From JAAYZM01 sp964510785 (GTDB taxonomy: Bacteria > Actinomycetota > Actinomycetes > Actinomycetales > Cellulomonadaceae), in contig CAZECM010000082.1 in assembly GCA_964510785.1 (NCBI GenBank), positions 1-13,291 of the forward strand: a stretch of DNA of 13,291 nt, read 5' to 3'. The notes beneath the pieces were generated by a model, which was given only the letters and a program-made list of their open reading frames with translations, had not been told where the DNA came from and did not search any database. The translations under genes and the position numbers were made by a program. Of the stretch, positions 1 to 7,121 are shown piece by piece (positions within the stretch are counted from its first letter, which is position 1; each line of letters opens with the position of its first letter).

Positions 1-249
1 CCGGTACCGGCGCAGCCGCTTGCCCCCGCGGGGGATCACCTCACCGTCGTAGAGGACCTCGCCCGTGGTCTGCGTCTCGAGGTGGGTGAGGATCTTCGCG
101 ATCGTGGACTTGCCGCTGCCGGACTGGCCGACGAGGCCGATGGTCCGCCCCGACTCCAGGGGGAAGCTGACGTCGTCGAGGGCCTTGATCTGGCCGGCTC
201 CCCGGACGGTGTAGATCTTGGTGACGTGCTTGAGCTCCAGCGTGGTCAT
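1..249 (-). CDS. Peptide/oligosaccharide ABC importer ATPase (DppF/OppF type), partial
   Basis: This is the N-terminal part (83 codons) of an ABC ATPase whose 3' end lies beyond base 1. The protein starts MTTLELKHVTKIY and has Walker A GQSGSGKST at residues 41-49. The window ends before the Q-loop, signature and Walker B. It would power uptake with the ATPase encoded just upstream. Its ATG overlaps that gene's stop in an ATGA (246-249), which is typical of translational coupling between the paired DppD/DppF ATPases. The OppF/DppF assignment rests on this second position in the pair and on the N-terminal sequence style. The substrate cannot be told from the sequence. Confidence 0.85.
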   Translation of the reverse strand, partial: MTTLELKHVTKIYTVRGAGQIKALDDVSFPLESGRTIGLVGQSGSGKSTIAKILTHLETQTTGEVLYDGEVIPRGGKRLRRYR

Positions 250-1073
250 CGTGCCACGACCCCCTTCTCGCCCGTGAGGCGGGGGAACGACGCGAGGAGC
301 GTCTTGGTGTAGTCGTCCTGCGGGTCGGTCCAGATCTGCTCGGACGTGCCCAGCTCGACGATCTCGCCCTCGCGCATGATGGCGATCCGGTCCGAGATCT
401 CCAGCAGGAGCGGCAGGTCGTGGGTGATGAAGACGACGGTGAACCCGAACTGGTGGCGCAGGGCGGAGATCTGGCGGAGGATCTCGCGCTGGACCAGGAC
501 GTCGAGTGCGGTCGTCGGCTCGTCCATGATCATGAGCTGCGGGCGCAGGGCGAGCGCCATGGCGATCATGACCCGCTGGCGCATGCCGCCGGAGAGCTCG
601 NNNNNNNNNNAGGACCGCGCGCGCTCGGCCCCGACCTTGACGATCTCGAGGAGCTCGGTCACCTCGGCCCGGCGCTCGGCCCTGGAGAGCTTCGGTCGGT
701 GGACGACGAACACGTCCTCGAGCTGCTTGCCGATCGGGGCGACGGGGTTGAGCGCGTTCATCGCTCCCTGGAACACCATCGAGATCTTGTCCCAGCGGAA
801 GCGCAGCATCTGCTCCGCGTCGAGCCGGTCGATGTCGATGTCCACCCCCGACGCGTCGTGGAAGGTGATGTCGCCCCCGGTGATGACGGCGGGGGGCCTC
901 AGCAGCCGCTGGATCCCGTAGGCCAGCGTGGTCTTGCCGCAGCCGCTCTCGCCGGCCAGGCCGAGGATCTCGCCGCGCCGGAGCTCGACGCTGACGTCAC
1001 GCACGGCCCGCACGGGCGGGTCGACGTCGTACATCACCGAGAAGCCCCGGACGGACAGAAGGGTGTCGCTCAT
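246..1073 (-). CDS. Peptide/oligosaccharide ABC importer ATPase (DppD/OppD type), with N gap
   Basis: This 275-residue cytoplasmic ATPase belongs to the dipeptide/oligopeptide-type importer family. Visible motifs are Walker A GESGCGKTT (41-49), Q-loop Q102, signature ELSGGMRQR (159-167), Walker B MIMDEP (181-186) and H-loop H218. Ten Ns (601-610) obscure residues 155-158 just before the signature. The flanking bases allow TNN-NNN-NNN-NNC, which fits S-Y-P-H, and YPHELSGG is usual in this family. The reading frame is kept across the gap. The protein is shorter than classical OppD (about 330 residues): it stops soon after DDYTKTLLASFP, so most of the usual C-terminal oligo_HPY region is absent. 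The ATG follows the binding-protein gene by 96 bp and has no strong Shine-Dalgarno. It overlaps the next ATPase by 4 bp. Confidence 0.9.
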   Translation of the reverse strand: MSDTLLSVRGFSVMYDVDPPVRAVRDVSVELRRGEILGLAGESGCGKTTLAYGIQRLLRPPAVITGGDITFHDASGVDIDIDRLDAEQMLRFRWDKISMVFQGAMNALNPVAPIGKQLEDVFVVHRPKLSRAERRAEVTELLEIVKVGAERARSXXXXELSGGMRQRVMIAMALALRPQLMIMDEPTTALDVLVQREILRQISALRHQFGFTVVFITHDLPLLLEISDRIAIMREGEIVELGTSEQIWTDPQDDYTKTLLASFPRLTGEKGVVAR

Positions 1074-1107
1074 CGTCGAGTGTTCGCTTCCGTGGTCATG
1101 GTGCTGG

Positions 1108-1146
1108 GTCGGGGGGCGGGCACGCCAGGCGTACCCGCCCCCCGAC
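1108..1146 (-). promoter_or_regulatory. Long GC-rich inverted repeat between binding-protein and ATPase genes
   Basis: Arms 1108-1126 (GTCGGGGGGCGGGCACGCC) and 1128-1146 pair over 19 positions with one mismatch around a single central base, so the RNA would fold as a long stem with a tight loop. It lies 24 bp past the binding-protein stop and 35 bp before the ATPase start. No T-run follows on the minus strand. Hairpins between a binding-protein gene and its transporter genes commonly stabilise the upstream message or partly terminate transcription, making binding protein in excess. That role is inferred here. A GC-only actinobacterial terminator is the alternative. Confidence 0.7.
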
Positions 1147-1169
1147 GATGACGGTGGTGACCGGTCAGG

Positions 1170-2921
1170 TCAGCCGGCAACCCTCAGGTTCTGCAGCACC
1201 AGGACGGAGCCCGGCTGGGTCGGGTCAGCCGAGGCATACGGGTTCGCGTCGTTCGGCCAACCCACGTAGCTGCGAGTGTTGTACTGACCAAGCAGCGGGT
1301 GCGCCCCCAGCGGGATCACCGGGACGTCGGCGACGAAGGCCGTCTGGATGACCTCGAGAGCGGCACGTCGTTCGTCGTCGGACGAAGCGTTCGCGTACTG
1401 GTTGAGCGCCGCGGTGACCTCCGGGTTGTCGTAACGGCCGAAGTTGAAGGCCGCACGGTCGTCCACGATCCACCGGGTGTCCATGGCGGAGGTGTAGAGG
1501 CCGTAGGCGTTGCCGGAGTCCTCGAGCCAGTGGATGATCGCCTGGAAGGTGCCCTCGGTCCGGGCGGCGTCCCAACCACCCCAGTCCGGGTTGTCGATCG
1601 TGACCTCGACACCGAGGTGCTCACGCAGCTCCTCGGCCATGATCGCCTGCTGGGTGTTCCAGTCGGACCAGCCGGCCGGGACGGAGAGGGAGAACGTGAC
1701 CTCGTCGCCGTCGGGGTCGACGAGCTTCTCGGACGCCCAGGTGTAGCCGGCGTCGGTAAGGATCTCACGGGCCTTGGCCACGTCGACCGTGTAGTCCTCG
1801 CCCTGGAACGGGGGCAGGATCTCGTCCTCGAGCACCGCGCCGAGCCCGGTCTTGGACCAGATCGCCTCGGAAGCGCCCTCGCGGGCGATGTCCACGTAGG
1901 CCTGGCGGTCGAGCACGTGGGCCATCGCCTCGCGGAACGCGACGTCGTTGAACGGCTTGGTCTGCAGGTTCATGAAGACCGTGGCGGCCCCGGTGGTCGA
2001 GGCGGGCCAGAAGTAGTTGTGGTCCGGGTCGGCCGCGAGGAAGGAGGCCTCGATCTGCGGGATGAAGGCCTGCGCCCAGTCGGCGTCGCCCGCGATGAGG
2101 GCGGAGGTCAGGGCCGCGTTGTCACCGTAGGAGATGTAGTGCAGGGTCGGGACGGCAAGCTCCCCGCCCCACCAGTCGTCGCGGGCCGTCAGCGTGACGG
2201 ACTCGGTCGACCAGTTCGACAGCACGTACGGTCCCGTGCCCACCAGCTCGCCCTCGCCGGTCAGCGGCGTGGTGTCCGGGTCCTCGATGTTCTCCCAGAT
2301 GTGCTTGGGCACGATCGGCAGGTGGAGGACGGCCGTCTGACGGACGAACATCGAGTTCGCGAACTTCAGCGTGATCGCGTCGCCGTCCTGGTCATAGCCC
2401 AGGTAGCTGATGCCGGACGCGTCGGTCAGAGAGCCGTCGAGCAGCATGCCGAAGGTGAAGATGATGTCGTCACCGGTGAACGCGACACCGTCGCTCCAGG
2501 TGACACCGGCGCGCGGGACCACGGTGAGCGCGGTGTAGTCGTCGTTCCACTCGACCGACTCGGCGAGCCACGGGGTGGTGCCGAGGTCGCCGGTCGGGTT
2601 CTTGAGCGCGAGGCGCTCGAAGATGACCGAGCCGTAGCTGTACTTCGAGGCCGCGGAGTCTCCGAGGAACGGGTTGTGCGACTCCGTGGTGATGGCGCCG
2701 TCGGGCTTGGCGATCGTGATGGCGACCGTGCCTTGCCCGTCGACGCCTTCGGCGCCCGGGTCGGTGGTCGGGTCCCCCGAGCCGACCGTACCGGTGTCCG
2801 ACGGCGACGGGCTGGGTTCCGCCGAGTCACAGGCGGTCAAAGACATGGCGCCGAGGGCGATGGCCGTGGCGATCACGGCGGCCTTCCTGGACACACGTCG
2901 GGGAGCAGAGGTGAGCGACAT
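1170..2921 (-). CDS. ABC importer solute-binding lipoprotein (SBP_bac_5 / DppA-OppA family)
   Basis: This 583-residue extracytoplasmic binding protein would capture a peptide or oligosaccharide and deliver it to a membrane permease. The N-terminus is a lipoprotein signal: basic MSLTSAPRRVSRK, a hydrophobic stretch, then the lipobox LTAC with Cys31 as the lipid site. A Ser/Pro/Asp-rich linker follows. The body has family features such as ITTESHNPF, the WLAESVEWNDDYTALTV segment and DGVAFTGDDIIFTF. Length is normal for the family. The ATG at 2921 has an excellent Shine-Dalgarno, AGGAGGAG (2929-2936), 7 nt upstream. The gene is divergent from a TetR regulator and precedes two ATPases; no permease is adjacent. 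Cluster C binding proteins carry peptides, nickel or sugars such as cellobiose, so the substrate is undetermined. Confidence 0.93.
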   Translation of the reverse strand: MSLTSAPRRVSRKAAVIATAIALGAMSLTACDSAEPSPSPSDTGTVGSGDPTTDPGAEGVDGQGTVAITIAKPDGAITTESHNPFLGDSAASKYSYGSVIFERLALKNPTGDLGTTPWLAESVEWNDDYTALTVVPRAGVTWSDGVAFTGDDIIFTFGMLLDGSLTDASGISYLGYDQDGDAITLKFANSMFVRQTAVLHLPIVPKHIWENIEDPDTTPLTGEGELVGTGPYVLSNWSTESVTLTARDDWWGGELAVPTLHYISYGDNAALTSALIAGDADWAQAFIPQIEASFLAADPDHNYFWPASTTGAATVFMNLQTKPFNDVAFREAMAHVLDRQAYVDIAREGASEAIWSKTGLGAVLEDEILPPFQGEDYTVDVAKAREILTDAGYTWASEKLVDPDGDEVTFSLSVPAGWSDWNTQQAIMAEELREHLGVEVTIDNPDWGGWDAARTEGTFQAIIHWLEDSGNAYGLYTSAMDTRWIVDDRAAFNFGRYDNPEVTAALNQYANASSDDERRAALEVIQTAFVADVPVIPLGAHPLLGQYNTRSYVGWPNDANPYASADPTQPGSVLVLQNLRVAG

Positions 2922-2976
2922 TGCTTGACTCCTCCTGGAGGGAAACGGACCACCACGGGTGCGGTGCTCGAACGAT

Positions 2977-3005
2977 AAGTTACTGTCCTGTCAGCAAGTT
3001 GTCCA
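2977..3005 (-). promoter_or_regulatory. Predicted promoter of the binding-protein gene
   Basis: On the minus strand, -35 TGGACA (3000-3005) and -10 TAACTT (2977-2982) are separated by exactly 17 bp, close to the housekeeping sigma consensus. Transcription would begin near 2970, giving a leader of about 50 nt to the ATG at 2921. The -35 box is the distal part of the 18-bp palindrome at 3000-3017, so a protein bound there would block polymerase. Confidence 0.6.
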
Positions 3006-3017
3006 GGGACCTGGACA
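3000..3017. promoter_or_regulatory. Perfect 18-bp palindrome, candidate TetR operator
   Basis: The sequence TGTCCAGG-GA-CCTGGACA has perfect 8-bp arms around two bases. It is in the 186-bp gap between the divergent TetR gene and the binding-protein gene, and overlaps the predicted -35 of the latter. TetR-family dimers bind such palindromes, usually beside their own gene. The simplest reading is that the neighbouring TetR protein represses the transporter from here. Autoregulation is less clear, because the site is about 90 bp upstream of the TetR start. Confidence 0.65.
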
Positions 3018-3107
3018 TGGTGCGACACAACCCGGCCCCAGGGTGCACAGCGCATAGGATCCCTACCGCGCCCCCGGACCCGGGCACGACCGAGAGAAGT
3101 GAGCGAC

Positions 3108-3809
3108 ATGAGCAAGGCCAACGGCACGGCGAAGGCGACCGGCAGGACCAGGAACGGTGCACCTCGGCCGCGCGAGGCCACCGCCCGGCGCCGCGAGGAG
3201 ATCCTCAAGGCCGCGTTGGCGACCTTCGGCAGCAAGGGCTTCTACAACGGACCGCTCACCGAGATCGCCGAGCAGGCGGACATGACCCACGCCGGGATCC
3301 TCCACCACTTCGGCTCGAAGAATCAGCTGCTGCTCGAGGTCCTGGACTACCGTGACAGGTCCGACGTCGCCCTGCTCGAGGGCCAGCACATCCCCGACGG
3401 CGTGGACCTGTTCCGCCACCTGGTGCGCACCGCCGCGCTCAACGCCACGCGGGCCGGGATCGTCCAGGCCTATGCCGTGCTGTCCGCGGAGTCGGTCACC
3501 GAGGGGCACCCCGGGCGCGCGTACTTCGTGGGCCGCTACGAGCAGCTGCGAGGCGAGGTGGCGCGCGCCTTCGAGGAGTGGTGCCACGAGCTCGGCGTCA
3601 CCGACCCGGGACCGATCGCCAACGGCTCGGCGGCCGTCCTCGCCGCGATGGACGGGCTGCAGATCCAGTGGCTGCTCGACCCGGACGCCGTCGACCTCGC
3701 CGAGGCCACGGCATTCGCCATCGACGCGGTCGCCTCGGCCGTCGTCGCGCCGACCACCTCACCCCTCGGGCCCCGGTCCGACTGGCCGCCCTCGCCGCTG
3801 GGCGACTGA
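3108..3809 (+). CDS. TetR/AcrR-family transcriptional regulator
   Basis: This is a 233-residue DNA-binding regulator. After a basic 28-residue N-terminal tail, the TetR_N domain begins at about ARRREEILKAALATFGSKGFYN. Its helix-turn-helix is about residues 49-68 (PLTEIAEQADMTHAGILHHF), followed by the usual GSKNQLLLEVLDYRD. The C-terminal half is a helical ligand/dimer domain with no recognisable ligand motif. I chose ATG 3108, which has a purine-rich GAGAGAAG 8 nt upstream. A GTG at 3099 in the same frame is too close to that site. A -10-like TAGGAT (3055-3060) lies upstream without a convincing -35. Its divergent position and the palindrome next door suggest it controls the importer, perhaps in response to the imported solute. 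Confidence 0.92.
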   Translation: MSKANGTAKATGRTRNGAPRPREATARRREEILKAALATFGSKGFYNGPLTEIAEQADMTHAGILHHFGSKNQLLLEVLDYRDRSDVALLEGQHIPDGVDLFRHLVRTAALNATRAGIVQAYAVLSAESVTEGHPGRAYFVGRYEQLRGEVARAFEEWCHELGVTDPGPIANGSAAVLAAMDGLQIQWLLDPDAVDLAEATAFAIDAVASAVVAPTTSPLGPRSDWPPSPLGD

Positions 3810-3865
3810 GACCCGCTCGGGGCCGCGGGGCCTCGATGGTTTCCCGGCAGGCTGGGCGCGGCACC

Positions 3866-4507
3866 TCAGCCCGGCTCGAACCCCAGCGCGCGGGCGGCGG
3901 CGTGCGGGTGAGGCTCGTTGGCCCAGTGCGCGGCGGCCGCCCCGGAGGCGAGCGAGCGGGTCTCGACGCGGTCGATGTAGAGCACGCCGAGCAGGTGGTC
4001 GGTCTCGTGCTGCACGATCCGTGCCGGCCAACCGGTCACCTCTTCGTCGAGGGCCGTTCCCCGCTCGTCGAGGCCCGTGAGGTGCACGGTGCGGGAACGG
4101 GCGACGACACCGGCCCAGCCGTGGACCGACAGGCACCCCTCGTAGAACGCGGCCCGTTCCTCGCCGACGGCCTCGTACGAGGGGTTGATGAGCACGCGGT
4201 ACGGATAGACCACCCGCTCGCGTGCCTCCGCGACGTCGGGATCCGTGGGACCCGGGTCCTCGACGACGGCGATCGCGAGCGGCAACCCGATCTGCGGGGC
4301 CGCGAGCCCCACTCCGGGTGCGGCGCGCATCGTGCGCGTCATGAGGGCGAGCAGCTGCGTGAGCTCCGCGTCGTCGAGCTGCCCGTCGAACGGCAGCGCG
4401 CCGTGGCGCAGCACCGGCTCGCCCGCCTGGACGATCGGGGCCACGTCGAGCTGGACGAGCTCCGCGACGGCGTCACGAAGCCGGCCGGCCCCCTGGCCCG
4501 CGCTCAC
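3866..4507 (-). CDS. def: Peptide deformylase
   Basis: This 213-residue metalloenzyme removes the formyl group from the N-terminal methionine of new proteins. All three family motifs are intact: GVGLAAPQIG (65-74), EGCLS (123-127, metal ligand Cys125) and HETDH (167-171, metal ligands His167 and His171, catalytic Glu168). About 24 residues precede the core, and a C-terminal tail ends HAAARALGFEPG. The start is taken as GTG 4507 because it overlaps the glmM stop as GTGA (4504-4507), implying translational coupling. The open frame continues upstream only as an antisense-type shadow of glmM. A second def is common in actinobacteria, so this may be one of two. It converges with the TetR gene, with a 56-bp gap. 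Confidence 0.93.
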   Translation of the reverse strand: MSAGQGAGRLRDAVAELVQLDVAPIVQAGEPVLRHGALPFDGQLDDAELTQLLALMTRTMRAAPGVGLAAPQIGLPLAIAVVEDPGPTDPDVAEARERVVYPYRVLINPSYEAVGEERAAFYEGCLSVHGWAGVVARSRTVHLTGLDERGTALDEEVTGWPARIVQHETDHLLGVLYIDRVETRSLASGAAAAHWANEPHPHAAARALGFEPG

Positions 4508-5845
4508 AGCGCCAACCGCTCCCGCACCACGGCCGCGAGCTGGTCCGCGATCTCCTCCGCCGTCTCGCCCGTGGCCGCCTCGACCATGACGCGAACGAGC
4601 GCCTCGGTGCCCGAGGGGCGCAGCAGCACCCGGCCCGTGGCGCCGAGCCTCGCCTCGGCTGCGGCCACCGCGCCGAGCAGCTCGGGATCCGTGGCCGAGC
4701 GAGACTTGTCGACCCCGGCGACGTTGACGAGCACCTGCGGCAGTCGTGTGACGGGCGCGGCGAGGTCTGCGAGCCGCGTGCCGGTCGCCGCGACGCGAGC
4801 GGCGAGCTGGAGCGCGGTGAGGACGCCGTCGCCGGTCGTGGCGTGCTCGGCGATGATGAGGTGGCCCGACTGCTCGCCGCCAAGCGTGAACCCGCCGGTG
4901 CGCATCGCCTCGAGGACGTAGCGGTCCCCCACCCCGGTCTCGTGCACCGTGATGCCCTGCTCGGCCATCGCGAGGCGCAGGCCGAGGTTGCTCATGACGG
5001 TCGCGACGAGCGTGCGCGCGGAGAGCGTGCCCGCTTCCGCCATCGCGACGGCGAGCACGCCCATGATCTGGTCGCCGTCGACGAGGGCGCCCGTGTGGTC
5101 GACGGCGAGGCAGCGGTCGGCGTCGCCGTCGAACGCGACCCCGAAGTCCGCACCGGCCGCGACGACGGCGGCCTGGAGCTGCTCGGGATGCGTCGAGCCG
5201 CACTTCTCGTTGATGTTGCGCCCGTCGGGGCTCGCGTTGATGACGACGACGTCGGCACCCGCTCGGCGCAGTGCGGCGGGCCCGACCTCGCTCGCGGCGC
5301 CGTTGGCGCAGTCCACCGCGATGCGCAGCCCCTCGAGGGAGATGTCGATCGATCCGACGAGGTGCTCGACGTAGGCGTCGCCGCCCTTGCCCGTGTCGAC
5401 GGTCACGCGGCCGACGCCGGCCCCCGTGGGCCGGTCCCACGGCTCGCCGAGGCGCTGCTCGATCTGGTCCTCGAGCGCGTCGTCGAGCTTGTGCCCGCCA
5501 CGGGCGAAGAACTTGATCCCGTTGTCCGGCATGGGGTTGTGCGAGGCGGACAGCATGACCCCGAGATCGACGTTCATCCGGTCCGTCAGGTGCGCGACCC
5601 CGGGGGTCGGCAGCACGCCGAGGATGGTGACGTCGACGCCGGCGCTCGCGAGACCGGCGACGACGGCGGCCTGGAGGAACTCCCCCGAGGCGCGCGGGTC
5701 CCGGCCGACGACGGCGCGAGGACGATGACCCTCGAACGCCCCGCTCGTGGCGAGGACGTGCGCGGCAGCGACGGAGAGGTCCAGGGCGAGCTCAGCCGTG
5801 AGATCACGGTTGGCCAGGCCCGTCCGTGCCGAAGAGGCGACCCAT
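4504..5845 (-). pseudogene. glmM: Phosphoglucosamine mutase, frame broken near the start (8 bp missing)
   Basis: GlmM converts glucosamine-6-phosphate to glucosamine-1-phosphate for UDP-GlcNAc and the cell wall. The body is intact, numbered in the repaired 449-residue protein: phosphoserine loop SASHNP (Ser about 104), metal loop DGDADR, sugar loop GGEQSGH and phosphate loop RPSGTE. The natural start is broken, however. ATG 5845 encodes MGRLFGTD, but the family continues GVRGLANRD. Here one G (5821) is followed directly by GGC CTG GCC (GLA from 5820), so about 8 bp is missing. Read literally, the ATG frame gives MGRLFGTDGPGQP and stops. The downstream frame has no upstream ATG, GTG or TTG nearby, only a possible CTG. 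Because the enzyme is normally essential, an assembly or sequencing error is likelier than a real pseudogene. It sits 27 bp after rpsI. Confidence 0.88.
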
Positions 5846-5872
5846 CGGTGGCAGTAGACCGAGGGAGTCGGA

Positions 5873-6361
5873 TCAGCGCTTCGAGTACTGGGGCGCCTTG
5901 CGGGCCTTCTTGAGGCCGGCCTTCTTGCGCTCGACGGCGCGAGCGTCGCGAGTGAGGAAGCCCGCCTTCTTGAGCGCGGCGCGGTTGTGCTCGGAGTCGA
6001 TCTCGTTGAGCGCACGGGCGATGCCGAGGCGAAGCGCACCGGCCTGGCCGGAGGTGCCGCCACCGGTGATGCGGGCGATGACGTCGAACCGGCCCTCGAC
6101 CTCGACGAGCACGAAGGGCGAGTTGACGAGCTGCTGGTGCAGCTTGTTCGGGAAGTACTCCTCGAGCGTGCGGCCGTTGATCTTCCACTGGCCGGTGCCC
6201 GGGACCAGACGCACGCGGGCGACGGCCTCCTTGCGGCGGCCGAGCGCCTGACCGGGAGCCGTGAGGCTCTGGCCACGGTCGGCCTTGGGGGCCACGGTCT
6301 CGGTGGTGTAGCTCGTGGGGGCTTCGCCCTCGAGCTCGGTGTCGACGGTCGTGTCGCTCAC
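5873..6361 (-). CDS. rpsI: 30S ribosomal protein S9
   Basis: This 162-residue protein belongs to the small ribosomal subunit head; its C-terminal tail reaches the P-site tRNA. The conserved core begins at about GRRKEAVARVRLVPGTG and includes FVLVEVEGRFDVIARITGGGTSGQAGALRLGIARAL. It ends in the hallmark basic tail KKARKAPQYSKR. An N-terminal extension of about 40 acidic/Thr-rich residues precedes the core, as is usual in actinobacteria. The start is GTG 6361 with GAGG about 7 nt upstream. It is 47 bp downstream of rplM, in the classic rplM-rpsI pair, and 27 bp before glmM. Confidence 0.97.
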   Translation of the reverse strand: MSDTTVDTELEGEAPTSYTTETVAPKADRGQSLTAPGQALGRRKEAVARVRLVPGTGQWKINGRTLEEYFPNKLHQQLVNSPFVLVEVEGRFDVIARITGGGTSGQAGALRLGIARALNEIDSEHNRAALKKAGFLTRDARAVERKKAGLKKARKAPQYSKR

Positions 6362-6408
6362 GGGTGTCCTCGCGTCCTGTCTTGGGGTGATCGCGGTGGC
6401 CGCGGGGC

Positions 6409-6852
6409 CTACTGCGCGACCTGGCTGATCTCGAAGGGAACGGGCTGCTGCGCCACGTGCGGGTGCTCGGGGCCCGCGTAGACCTTGAGCTTGCTGAGCT
6501 GACCACGGCCGAGGGTCGTCTTGGGGATCATGCCCCCGACGGCCTTCTCGATGGCCCGCTCGGGACGCTTCTCGAGCAGCTCGGAGTACTTGACCGCGCG
6601 CAGACCGCCCGGGTAGCCCGAGTGGCGGTAGGCGAGCTTGGTCTCCCGCTTGTTGCCGGTGAGCGCAACCTTGCCCGCGTTGATCACGATGACGAAGTCG
6701 CCCGTGTCGACGTGCGGAGCGTAGGTGGGCTTGTGCTTGCCACGCAGAAGCGTCGCGACGTGAGTGGCCAGACGGCCGAGGACGACGTCGGTAGCGTCGA
6801 TGACGTACCAGGTCCGCTCGACCTCGCCGGGCTTGGGGGTGTACGTGCGCAC
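6409..6852 (-). CDS. rplM: 50S ribosomal protein L13
   Basis: This 147-residue large-subunit protein is an early assembly protein. Family sequence is continuous: MRTYTPKPGEVERTWYVIDA, then VVLGRLATHVATLLRGKHKP, GDFVIVINAGKVALTGNK, and the C-terminal AVGGMIPKTTLGRGQLSKLKVYAGPEHPH. The start is GTG 6852 with GAAGG (6860-6864) 7 nt upstream. It is the first gene of rplM-rpsI-glmM-def and has a predicted promoter about 150 nt upstream. In E. coli, L13 represses its own operon, and the hairpin in this leader makes a comparable control possible here (inference). Confidence 0.97.
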   Translation of the reverse strand: MRTYTPKPGEVERTWYVIDATDVVLGRLATHVATLLRGKHKPTYAPHVDTGDFVIVINAGKVALTGNKRETKLAYRHSGYPGGLRAVKYSELLEKRPERAIEKAVGGMIPKTTLGRGQLSKLKVYAGPEHPHVAQQPVPFEISQVAQ

Positions 6853-6896
6853 GGTGCTGCCTTCGTGTCGTGGTTCTGAATGTGGTCCGCAGCGAC

Positions 6897-6916
6897 CGTC
6901 AGCCGCAGGGCTGACG
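6897..6916 (-). promoter_or_regulatory. Perfect hairpin in the rplM leader
   Basis: The minus-strand RNA reads CGTCAGCC-CTGC-GGCTGACG: an 8-bp perfect stem with a tetraloop, 44 nt upstream of the L13 start codon and inside the predicted leader of about 150 nt. No T-run follows, so it is unlikely to be a simple terminator. Ribosomal protein operons are often controlled by leader structures, but I know of no described actinobacterial L13 leader that this matches. Confidence 0.55.
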
Positions 6917-7007
6917 CGCCGATGCGGTTTCGGTGCTGGCGTGTGCTGCTCTCGCAGGGCCCGCAGAGAGATCCGCGGCTACAGCAGAGAGCGCACAACG
7001 ACCCCCA

Positions 7008-7037
7008 AGAGTACCTGCCGCCGTGCCACCTGGTCAA
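7008..7037 (-). promoter_or_regulatory. Predicted promoter of rplM-rpsI-glmM-def
   Basis: On the minus strand, -35 TTGACC (7032-7037) and -10 TACTCT (7008-7013) are 18 bp apart. This is the best housekeeping promoter in the 269-bp gap between rplM and the divergent acidic-protein gene. Transcription would start near 7001 and give a leader of about 150 nt, long enough for structured control. Confidence 0.6.
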
Positions 7038-7121
7038 AACCGCGGTTCGCGCCGATGGCCACTCTACGCGGGCCCTCGCCGTCCGGTCGCCACCAGGCCC
7101 GCGCGGTGCCACTGTGGAGGT

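Noticed and set aside
1299..2978. 559-codon plus-strand open frame opposite the binding-protein gene
   Set aside because: High GC opens long frames antisense to real genes. The minus-strand frame has a lipobox, a perfect Shine-Dalgarno and family sequence; the plus frame has low-complexity Arg/Gly/Val content.
2911..3110. 11-bp direct repeat GTGAGCGACAT flanking the TetR/binding-protein gap
   Set aside because: GTGAGCGAC or ATGAGCGAC is simply the Met-Ser-Asp start used by several genes here (also at 1073, 6361 and 7122), and the copy at 2911 is the antisense of the binding-protein start. Not a site-duplication signal.
3810..3865. GGGGCC repeats between TetR and def as a possible terminator
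   Set aside because: The two GGGGCC runs are direct, not inverted, so they do not give a convincing stem.
3866..5440. 524-codon minus-strand frame suggesting a long deformylase fusion
   Set aside because: Only the part from 4507 down is deformylase. The upstream part is Arg/Gly-rich out-of-frame translation of glmM.
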